Source: Planctomycetia bacterium
Lineage (GTDB): Bacteria; Planctomycetota; Planctomycetia; Pirellulales; UBA1268
DNA length: 8,401 nucleotides
Reading direction: 5' to 3'
Assembly: GCA_009919445.1 (NCBI GenBank)
Contig: RGBY01000098.1
Span: 1-8,401 of the forward strand
Below the pieces are notes generated by a model. The model worked only from the letters and a program-made list of their open reading frames with translations. It was not told the origin of the DNA and made no database searches. Shown here piece by piece: positions 1 to 5,089 of the stretch (its first letter is position 1; every line of letters begins with the position of its first letter). Both the position numbers and the translations under genes were made by a program.

Positions 1-1
1 G

Positions 2-436
2 CTGCGACTGGCTGTCCTTACCTGGGTGATCATCGTGCCTCCCATTCTGGCGACGGCAGCGTTCCTCGATCACTTTGTGGTTTCTTACAGCCATCCAGTC
101 GTGGATTATTTGCAACATGACCGCAGCCCGACGGCGATTATTCTGGTTCTGCTCACTGCCGTCGTTGCCGCGCCGATTGCGGAAGAGTTTTTCTTTCGGC
201 GTGTGCTGCAGGGCTGGCTTGAGCCCCAACTCGGTGGCCGCGCGATTGTGGTCTCTGCGGTCTGCTTTGGGCTGGCCCATCTCGGGCACGGGCTGGGCTG
301 GATTCCACTGATTGGTTTTGGCATGGCCACCGGCTACCTGGCTCGCCAGCGGGGGACCATTCTGCCCTCAATCGTGGTGCATGCCCTGTTCAACGCGGTG
401 AGCGTGATTTTGCTGCTTGTTCCCCAAGGCGGCTGA
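2..436 (+). CDS. CPBP family intramembrane metalloprotease, 3' part (5' end outside window)
   Basis: This is a membrane-embedded CPBP (Rce1/CaaX-like) glutamic/metalloprotease. The reading frame is open back to the window edge, so the first in-frame GTG at 26 is probably internal and the N-terminal membrane segments are missing. All three CPBP motifs are visible. Motif 1 is EEFFFR, with the glutamate pair preceded by APIA. Motif 2 is FGLAH (F-x3-H). Motif 3 is HALFN (H-x3-N), close to the C-terminus, as is normal for the family. Hydrophobic stretches before motif 1, around GWIPLIGFGMATGYLA, and at the end (VSVILLLV) fit transmembrane helices. Bacterial CPBP proteins are implicated in processing of small peptides or membrane proteins, but the substrate here cannot be told. 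The next gene starts 58 nt downstream on the same strand, so cotranscription is possible. Family call is firm; specific function is unknown. Confidence 0.88.
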   Translation: MRLAVLTWVIIVPPILATAAFLDHFVVSYSHPVVDYLQHDRSPTAIILVLLTAVVAAPIAEEFFFRRVLQGWLEPQLGGRAIVVSAVCFGLAHLGHGLGWIPLIGFGMATGYLARQRGTILPSIVVHALFNAVSVILLLVPQGG

Positions 437-494
437 TGGCGGAACAGGCTGAACGATTTAGCTGAAAAAACCGATCTGGTGAAAAGGCTAGTCG

Positions 495-1478
495 ATGCGG
501 GAGACTACTGTCCTTCGGGGTGACGCTCCTGTGGCCCCGGCGGAGGCAATACAACGAATGGCAAACCGCTCACTCAAGAGTCGAATAACCGACCGGTTGG
601 CCTACATTGCCGTGCGGGTGGCGATCTGCGTCGTGCAGGCGCTGCCGCGGCCGTTTCTCGAGCGGCAGGCTCGGGGCTGGAGTGACTTTCTGGCCAATCG
701 GGTCAAAATCCGCCGCACCGTTGTCCGTGAGAACCTCCGGCAGGCCTTTCCTGACTGGACTGATGCCGAATGCCGGGAGGCGGCCCGGGCGATGTGGGAG
801 CATCTGCTCTTGATGGTGATCGAGATCGCTCACGCCCCGCGAGTCATCCGGAAGACCACCTGGCGGCGGCACCTGCGGATTGAGGGCATGGAAAAGTTTG
901 TCCGCACCATGTGGCTGGACCGCCCCAAGGTGGTGCTTTCTGGCCACTATGGAAACTTTGAACTGGCGGCCTACATCTTTGGTGTCTTTGGATTCAAACT
1001 TTTTTCAGTTGCCCGTGAACTCGACAATCCGCTGCTTGACCGGTTTGTCACCGACTTCCGGGAGTCTCGCGGGCAGACGATTCTTCCCAAGCGAGGCAGT
1101 GCCCCAGATGTGGCGGCCGTTCTCGAGGAGCAGGGTGCAATTGGCCTGCTGGGGGATCAGGCGGCTGGGCTAAAGGGCTGCCGAGTCGATTTTTTTGGAC
1201 GGCCGGCGAGTGTCCATAAGGCAATCGGCGTGTTTTCGCTCTCGTCGGCAGCGCCAGTGATTGTCTGTTCCGCCACGCGTCGTGATGGGTTATTCAGTTT
1301 TGATATCCGGGTTGAAGGGGTGGTGGATCCCCACGACGAGCGTCCGGAAACGGCGGATCTGACCGCCTTGTCGCAGTGGTATACGTCCCTGCTTGAGCGG
1401 GCCGGTGGCTTGAGTGGGGTACTGGTGTTCAGGCAAAGCATTTCCGCTCCTCGCCTCTGCGCGAAATGCATGAACTGA
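495..1478 (+). CDS. Lipid A biosynthesis acyltransferase (LpxL/HtrB, LABLAT family)
   Basis: The protein is 327 aa, near the usual family length of about 300. It should be an inner-membrane-associated acyltransferase that adds a secondary acyl chain to lipid A or a related glycolipid. Residues about 34-55 are hydrophobic and could anchor it. The catalytic H-x4-E motif is at 151-156 (HYGNFE), preceded by the expected VVLSG strand. The downstream family blocks also appear: KRGSAPDVAAVL, GLLGDQ near 221, and FFGRPA at 233-238. After YTSLLE (296-301), homologues normally carry a PEQYxWxHRRWK segment. Here the last 25 residues do not resemble it and end in a Cys-rich tail, so C-terminal divergence or a late frameshift is possible. 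The start at 495 has an AAAAGG 7 nt upstream. An alternative ATG at 558, with GGAGG at 542-546, would give a 306-aa protein and is also credible. Confidence 0.85.
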   Translation: MRETTVLRGDAPVAPAEAIQRMANRSLKSRITDRLAYIAVRVAICVVQALPRPFLERQARGWSDFLANRVKIRRTVVRENLRQAFPDWTDAECREAARAMWEHLLLMVIEIAHAPRVIRKTTWRRHLRIEGMEKFVRTMWLDRPKVVLSGHYGNFELAAYIFGVFGFKLFSVARELDNPLLDRFVTDFRESRGQTILPKRGSAPDVAAVLEEQGAIGLLGDQAAGLKGCRVDFFGRPASVHKAIGVFSLSSAAPVIVCSATRRDGLFSFDIRVEGVVDPHDERPETADLTALSQWYTSLLERAGGLSGVLVFRQSISAPRLCAKCMN

Positions 1479-1560
1479 TGCGATAACATAGTTTCCGCGT
1501 ATCCTTGGCTGACTGCCCACGATGACAGGCAGGCCTGAAACTCGAGAACGACTGCTGCTG

Positions 1561-1896
1561 ATGCATGACTGGATTGATATCGCGGCGGTGGAGGATTGTC
1601 CGCCCGGCACAAGCATCGAACGGGTGGCGGGAGACCGAATGGTGGCGGTTGCCAACGTTGCCGGAGAATTCCATGTCATCGACGGTCTCTGTCCTCATCA
1701 GGGTGGGCCCCTCGGCACCGGCACGCTTTGTGGCACGGTGCTCACCTGTCCCTGGCATGGCTGGCAGTTCGATGTCACCACCGGTAAGCATCGCTATTCC
1801 GCCACGGTGCGGCAGCAGCAGTATGAGGTCCGCCGGGAATCGGGACGGCTCCTGGTGCGGCTGCCAGCGACCGAGGCAGGAGGGCGGCAGGCGTGA
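1561..1896 (+). CDS. Small Rieske [2Fe-2S] ferredoxin
   Basis: This is a soluble single-domain Rieske protein of about 111 aa, resembling the ferredoxin components of dioxygenases or NirD-like proteins. The cluster ligands are both present: CPH (Cys-x-His) in the GLCPHQGGPL loop, and CPWH (Cys-x2-His) 16 residues after that His, in TCPWHGWQFD. The spacing is typical of the family. No membrane segment or attached oxygenase domain is seen, so it is probably an electron carrier or redox sensor whose partner is unknown. I chose the ATG at 1561 because the product then begins MHDWIDIAAVEDCPPG, like other short Rieske ferredoxins. An in-frame ATG at 1522 would add 13 residues with no family resemblance. 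Neither start has a strong SD. The stop overlaps the GTG of the next gene by 4 nt, which suggests translational coupling. Confidence 0.87.
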   Translation: MHDWIDIAAVEDCPPGTSIERVAGDRMVAVANVAGEFHVIDGLCPHQGGPLGTGTLCGTVLTCPWHGWQFDVTTGKHRYSATVRQQQYEVRRESGRLLVRLPATEAGGRQA

Positions 1897-2846
1897 TTGA
1901 ATATCGCTGCTTTCGCAATGAAGATCCGCCACGGCTGGCCGATGCCTGGCGGGCGGCCTCGCTTGGGCCATCTGCGATGCAGCCGATGACAACGTCCATT
2001 CTGGAAGCGGGCGTGTTATCCAAGCCCTACTTTGACCGGAACGGCCTGATTGTGGCAGTGGATGCTGGCCGGGTTGTCGGCTTTGCCCATGCTGGCTTCG
2101 GACCAACCGCTGACCGCGCGGCAATCGATACGTCGAGCGGTTCGACGCTGCTGGTTGTGGTCGTGCCACATGCAGAGGAGAAAGAGATTGGTGACGAACT
2201 CCTCCGCCGCAGTGAGGCCTATCTGCGGGAACGCGGGGCCACCCGGCTGATTGGCGGCGGGAATGGCCATTTTCGCGGGTTTTATCTCGGGCTCTACGGC
2301 GGCTCTGATCTGCCGGGCATTCTCGATTCTTCGCCGGCCATGCAGCAGGTTTTCCTCCGGGCTGGGTATCGGAATTGCGAACGGATTACCGTGCTGCGGC
2401 GGTCACTCGATGGCTTTCGTGTGCCAGTTAATCGGCTCCATATGGCAATCCGGCGGACAACGGTAATGCATGTCGTTGATGAGCCTGAGCGGCGGAGTTG
2501 GTGGGAGGCGGCCACGACGACAGGCGTCGCCTTGCGCCGGTATGAATTGCGGAATAAGACCGGTGAACTGCTGGGCAGCAGCACCTTCTGGGACATGCAG
2601 CCGTTGTCACAGGCGTGGGGCGTGGTGGCGGCCGGCCTGCTGCATGTCGATATTGAGGGGCCGAGGCGACGGCAGGGGCTCGCCCAATACCTGGTGGCTG
2701 AGGCCATGCATGATCTGGCCGAAGAAGGGGTGGCTATGGTTGAGGCCCACACCACTGATGCCAATGTTCCGGCGGCCAGTCTGCTCCACAAACTTGGCTT
2801 CAGTCAGGCCGAACAGGGCACCATCTTTGAGAAGCCGACCACGTGA
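1893..2846 (+). CDS. Tandem GNAT-domain N-acetyltransferase
   Basis: The 317-aa protein appears to contain two GNAT (GCN5-related acetyltransferase) folds. The N-terminal one spans about 1-170 and has the LLVVVVP strand, an acetyl-CoA-binding helix region, and the FLRAGY ending typical of a GNAT domain. Its pyrophosphate loop (PHAEEKEIGDELL) departs from the Q/R-x2-G-x-G/A consensus. The C-terminal domain (about 190-317) has a proper motif A, RRRQGLA, after LLHVDIEGP, followed by NVPAASLLHKLGF (motif B). The second domain is therefore the likely catalytic one, and the first may bind substrate. The substrate is unknown. The start is a GTG at 1893 overlapping the Rieske stop (GTGA), with AGGAGGG at about 1877-1883 at good spacing. 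The coupling hints at joint expression with the ferredoxin, but no functional link can be shown. Confidence 0.85.
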   Translation: MIEYRCFRNEDPPRLADAWRAASLGPSAMQPMTTSILEAGVLSKPYFDRNGLIVAVDAGRVVGFAHAGFGPTADRAAIDTSSGSTLLVVVVPHAEEKEIGDELLRRSEAYLRERGATRLIGGGNGHFRGFYLGLYGGSDLPGILDSSPAMQQVFLRAGYRNCERITVLRRSLDGFRVPVNRLHMAIRRTTVMHVVDEPERRSWWEAATTTGVALRRYELRNKTGELLGSSTFWDMQPLSQAWGVVAAGLLHVDIEGPRRRQGLAQYLVAEAMHDLAEEGVAMVEAHTTDANVPAASLLHKLGFSQAEQGTIFEKPTT

Positions 2847-2847
2847 T

Positions 2848-2880
2848 GCGGCTGCCAGCAGGCATGTGTTTGGCAGACGC
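2848..2880. terminator. Imperfect hairpin between convergent genes, possible bidirectional terminator
   Basis: The arms GCGGCTGCCA (2848-2857) and TGGCAGACGC (2871-2880) pair over 10 positions with one G/A mismatch and a 13-nt loop. It sits in the 47-bp gap between the stop of the + strand GNAT gene and the stop of the - strand lipoprotein gene, where a shared terminator would be expected. There is no clear T-tract on either side, so it is not a classical intrinsic terminator. Confidence 0.38.
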
Positions 2881-2893
2881 CGGATGCGGAGGC

Positions 2894-3808
2894 TTAGTTC
2901 ACCAGCTGCAGCACATGATCCCGAACAGTTGCGGTGGTCACCGCCGGTGTTCCCTCTGCTTGGCGAAGCCGCACTGACAGTGGCGGAGTCATGGGGTCAT
3001 GCCTGAGGTCGGCCAGGTAGGTTTCCAGAAGCCGGCGGCGAGCAGGCGTGGTTCGCAGGAGCCAGTGGGTCCAACACCAGGCTTCAGCATAGTGGTCCTG
3101 AGACATGGCGGCGGCATCTTCGAGGGCCTCCAGCCGTTCTATCCGAGGCTGCCAGGTTCCCTCCAATAACTTCCCTGCCAGGTGATCGGCGTGGGCCTGG
3201 TGCAGGCCGTCGGCAGGCTGAGGCAATTCAAAAAACTCAGCCAGCCCTTCGTCGAGCCAGAGAGGAATGTCCGGCACCACGGCGTGCAGGTAGCCGTGGG
3301 TGGTCTCGTGCCGCAAGTCTTCGGCGATGCGTTCCTGCCAGGGGGCAAAGACAGCCAGGGTGGTGTCGGTTTCGATGAAGCAGGCGCGTCGATTGGGGAA
3401 GCCGGGAAAGTGCCGCTGCACAAAACGCTCGTAGTCCGGCAAATCGGCAAACAGGTAGAGATGGATCGCCTCGTCCGAAATCGGAATTTCGAGCTCTTGG
3501 CTGATCGTCACCCGTAGCCCATCGAGTTCGCGAATGAGCCGGTGCTGACCGGCCAACGGAAAGTCCGCATGAATCCGTAACTGCCCCACACGCCGCTCAG
3601 TTTTATCGGGAAGATCGTCTGCCATCGACAGGGGGGGCAGGCCAGCGGCATCGGTGAGACGACCAGTTCCCTGGAACAGCGTTTCAAGGCCTGGCCGTTG
3701 AGGCCAGCCAGAGGCAAGCATGGCATGGCTGCAGCCACCAAGGCTGGTAGCAAGCAGGCACGCCAGAACAAAGGCGGGGACCAGGCAGGAACGTAGCGGG
3801 GTGTCCAT
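2894..3808 (-). CDS. Lipoprotein with gluzincin (HExxH...E) metallopeptidase-like domain
   Basis: The 304-aa protein begins with a signal peptide (MDTPLRSC followed by a hydrophobic core) and a lipobox LGGC with Cys26, so it should be lipid-anchored after export. The central domain resembles the peptidase MA-like/DUF1570-type gluzincin fold. It has HETTH at 167-171 (two zinc-ligand His and the catalytic Glu), then LWLDEGLAEFFE with DEG at 186-188 and Glu191 as the probable third ligand. The catalytic set looks complete. A region with WCWTHWLL (about 244-251) lies downstream and no other domain is recognised. The substrate is unknown; a role in envelope protein turnover is only inferred from location. 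The gene follows the receiver-like gene on the same strand after 57 nt, so the two are probably cotranscribed. No strong SD precedes the ATG at 3808. Confidence 0.82.
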   Translation of the reverse strand: MDTPLRSCLVPAFVLACLLATSLGGCSHAMLASGWPQRPGLETLFQGTGRLTDAAGLPPLSMADDLPDKTERRVGQLRIHADFPLAGQHRLIRELDGLRVTISQELEIPISDEAIHLYLFADLPDYERFVQRHFPGFPNRRACFIETDTTLAVFAPWQERIAEDLRHETTHGYLHAVVPDIPLWLDEGLAEFFELPQPADGLHQAHADHLAGKLLEGTWQPRIERLEALEDAAAMSQDHYAEAWCWTHWLLRTTPARRRLLETYLADLRHDPMTPPLSVRLRQAEGTPAVTTATVRDHVLQLVN

Positions 3809-3865
3809 GTGGCCAGATGGCCCGTGTGGGGTTAGCGGGGCAGCAAGGAAACAGCGGCCGAGACC

Positions 3866-4222
3866 CTACCGAACAAGGTCGGTGGCCGACAGGGCGGTTT
3901 TGTGGGCCAGCAGCATGCCGCCGAGGGCTTCCTGGTCTGTTGGGCGGCCCAAAACGGCGGTGGCCCCGGCAGCCAGGGCTGCCCTTACCGCGTCACTTCT
4001 GGGAAATGAACAGAGCAGCACAATTGATCGTTCCGGCCGCTGGCCGGCCAGCAGTCGGAGCCAGCCCAGGTGAGGCTCAATGGCAGCGGCCACATCCCAG
4101 ACAATCAGGTCGGCGGAATCGGTGATCGAGGGGCGACCTGTCTGTTGCCCGACAACCGTCCCGCCCGAACGTTGCACCAATTCGCCGCTCGGGCGGGGCA
4201 GAGTGGTCGAGCCACCGCTCAT
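3866..4222 (-). CDS. C-terminal part of a frameshifted gene: degenerate receiver (REC)-like domain
   Basis: This frame encodes a response-regulator-like fold. It starts with SGELVQRSGGTVVG (helix and strand), then DLIVWD, where the last Asp sits at the phosphoacceptor position. It continues with a strand SIVLLCSFP bearing a Ser at the conserved Thr/Ser position, and then RAALAAGATAVLGRP, where the conserved REC lysine is replaced by Arg. The Lys-to-Arg change suggests a pseudo-receiver that does not phosphorylate normally. The nominal ATG at 4220-4222 is probably not a true start: the open frame runs back only to a TGA at 4235-4237, and the missing N-terminal part lies directly upstream in another frame (4077-4631). 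I read both pieces as one gene of about 255 codons ending at the TAG at 3866. It lies upstream of the lipoprotein metallopeptidase on the same strand. Confidence 0.62.
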   Translation of the reverse strand: MSGGSTTLPRPSGELVQRSGGTVVGQQTGRPSITDSADLIVWDVAAAIEPHLGWLRLLAGQRPERSIVLLCSFPRSDAVRAALAAGATAVLGRPTDQEALGGMLLAHKTALSATDLVR

Positions 4223-4631
4223 CGCGACGAGCAGTCAAGGGCAGGTCAAGGCTGCAGGGTCGCCCATCGGCAAGCGCCCAAAGCCAGGCCCGCAATCGCG
4301 CCGGCAGATCGTGCCAAGGGACCGTCATGACCCCAGGCAGATCGGGGCCGCTGCGGCGGCGGCCATCAGCAAGGCTGGGGGCAACAGCGACAAGGCGAGC
4401 CAGCGGCCACTGTCGTGACAGGGCAAGCACATCAGCGGTGGTGACCAGGCCAGGGCGGGGTTCAGCCAAACAGATCAGGGTCGGGGCTGTTGCGGAACGA
4501 CGCTCCAGGGTGAACGCTACCGTCGGCACCTGAGATGTGGTCAGCAGCGGGCTGATTGCGTCGAGCGTGAGTCGGAATTCCTCGGGCTGATCAGGATCGC
4601 CAATCCAGAGCAGGCTGTAGGTGGGCTGCAT
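4077..4631 (-). CDS. N-terminal part of a frameshifted gene: receiver-like protein of unknown function
   Basis: From the ATG at 4631 the protein begins MQPTYSLLWIGD and continues with a Rossmann/receiver-like alternation of strands and helices: TLICLAEPRPG, ARLVAVAPSL and VMTVPWHDLPARLRAWLWAL. It looks like a first, degenerate receiver-like module without a clear phosphoacceptor Asp. After about DLPLTARRDERWLDHS the frame becomes Arg/Cys-rich nonsense and ends at 4077, while the overlapping frame 3866-4234 carries the expected continuation. The change needs one base skipped (+1), and a likely place is the run of four C on the coding strand (GGGG at 4195-4198 on +). An upstream in-frame ATG at 4673 adds 14 residues without visible similarity, so 4631 is preferred. 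This may be a pseudogene, a sequencing error, or less likely a programmed frameshift. Confidence 0.55.
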   Translation of the reverse strand: MQPTYSLLWIGDPDQPEEFRLTLDAISPLLTTSQVPTVAFTLERRSATAPTLICLAEPRPGLVTTADVLALSRQWPLARLVAVAPSLADGRRRSGPDLPGVMTVPWHDLPARLRAWLWALADGRPCSLDLPLTARRDERWLDHSAPPERRIGATFGRDGCRATDRSPLDHRFRRPDCLGCGRCH

Positions 4632-4662
4632 CGCGTGTCTTTCGCCGGGGCAAAGGCGTCCC

Positions 4663-4689
4663 GGCAGAGTCATTCAGGCAGAATCATTC
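4663..4689. repeat. Short tandem repeat, 13-bp unit with 1-bp spacer
   Basis: The units GGCAGAGTCATTC (4663-4675) and GGCAGAATCATTC (4677-4689) differ at one position. They lie 32-58 bp upstream of the preferred start of the receiver-like gene, so they could be paired protein-binding half-sites, or simply a local duplication. On the - strand each unit contains an ATG. Confidence 0.5.
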
Positions 4690-4758
4690 GGGAACGAGCA
4701 GATCGGCGTGCTTGTCGGCCGCTCCTCCGGCAGGTTCACTCTCGAAATACCTCAACGC

Positions 4759-4788
4759 AGTATCACCCCGGGCAGCCTGATTGGCCAA
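4759..4788 (-). promoter_or_regulatory. Weak sigma70-like promoter candidate for the minus-strand unit
   Basis: Read on the - strand, TTGGCC (4788-4783) and GATACT (4764-4759) are separated by 18 nt, each matching 4 of 6 consensus bases. The predicted leader to the ATG at 4631 would be about 120 nt. It is the best pair I found facing this way, but is weak evidence in GC-rich DNA. Confidence 0.22.
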
Positions 4789-4916
4789 GACCGTATTAAC
4801 CAATAGGAAGCGGTATCTGCCGAAGGCGTGTGGCAAGCCGGTGGAGGATTAGTGAAGCCGGGCAAAGTAGCGGACTGGTTTTGTTTGGACACAGAATCGT
4901 TGATGCAAAACTCGCC

Positions 4917-4944
4917 TTGACGGTCTTGGCTGGCTGCCGACAAT
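4917..4944 (+). promoter_or_regulatory. Sigma70-like promoter candidate for the Mur ligase-MurB-FtsQ-like unit
   Basis: TTGACG (5 of 6 to the -35 consensus) at 4917-4922 is followed after 16 nt by GACAAT (4 of 6 to the -10 consensus) at 4939-4944. This would give an untranslated leader of roughly 135-140 nt before the start at 5090, including the small hairpin at 4997-5009. Confidence 0.35.
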
Positions 4945-5026
4945 TCCCCTCCTGCTTGGTCGCGGTGGTTCCTCGGAGCACTGACCAGGCCGGAGACCGC
5001 CACAGGCGGCCCAACGAGTTTGCCGC

Positions 5027-5083
5027 AAGGAGGTGGCAGGCGGGGCCGGCCGAGGGCGTTGGCAGGAGGCCACCAGGAGGCCA
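5027..5083 (+). promoter_or_regulatory. Cluster of three Shine-Dalgarno-like motifs, two in an 11-bp tandem duplication
   Basis: AAGGAGGT lies at 5027-5034, AGGAGG at 5064-5069 and AGGAGG at 5075-5080. The last two sit in a near-tandem repeat of period 11 (AGGAGGCCA at 5064-5072 and 5075-5083). The third is 9 nt before the ATG at 5090 and decides that start for the Mur ligase gene over the GTG at 5033. No gene start with family similarity lies at normal spacing after the first, strongest motif. Confidence 0.55.
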
Positions 5084-5089
5084 TGTTGC

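Larger units (their letters stand above)
4632..5089. other. Divergent intergenic region
   Basis: About 458 bp separate the start of the - strand receiver-like gene from the start of the + strand Mur ligase gene. I see no convincing coding sequence: the open frames on both strands are short and of low-complexity Arg/Pro/Gly composition. The region holds a 13-bp tandem repeat near the - strand gene, candidate promoters facing both ways, a palindrome TTGGCCAA at 4781-4788, a small hairpin CCGCC-ACA-GGCGG at 4997-5009, and a purine-rich stretch with repeated SD-like motifs just before 5090. Confidence 0.6.

Noticed and set aside
570..947. Minus-strand open frame opposite the acyltransferase
   Set aside because: Fully inside a well-supported gene, with His/Pro/Arg-rich shadow composition.
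1429..2169. Long open frame on the minus strand (246 codons)
   Set aside because: It lies antisense to the Rieske and GNAT genes, is Arg/Pro/Ser/His-rich and has no recognisable domain; it is a GC-driven shadow.
4070..4418. Plus-strand open frames opposite the receiver-like gene
   Set aside because: Gly/Arg/Pro-rich shadows of the minus-strand gene, whose frames contain recognisable receiver-like strands.
4997..5009. Hairpin CCGCC-ACA-GGCGG as a riboswitch or attenuator
   Set aside because: Only 5 bp with a 3-nt loop and no conserved ligand-binding pattern or alternative pairing; expected by chance at this GC content.
5033..5089. GTG at 5033 as the Mur ligase start
   Set aside because: It adds 19 Gly/Arg-rich residues without similarity and overlaps an SD-like motif, while ATG 5090 has AGGAGG at ideal spacing.
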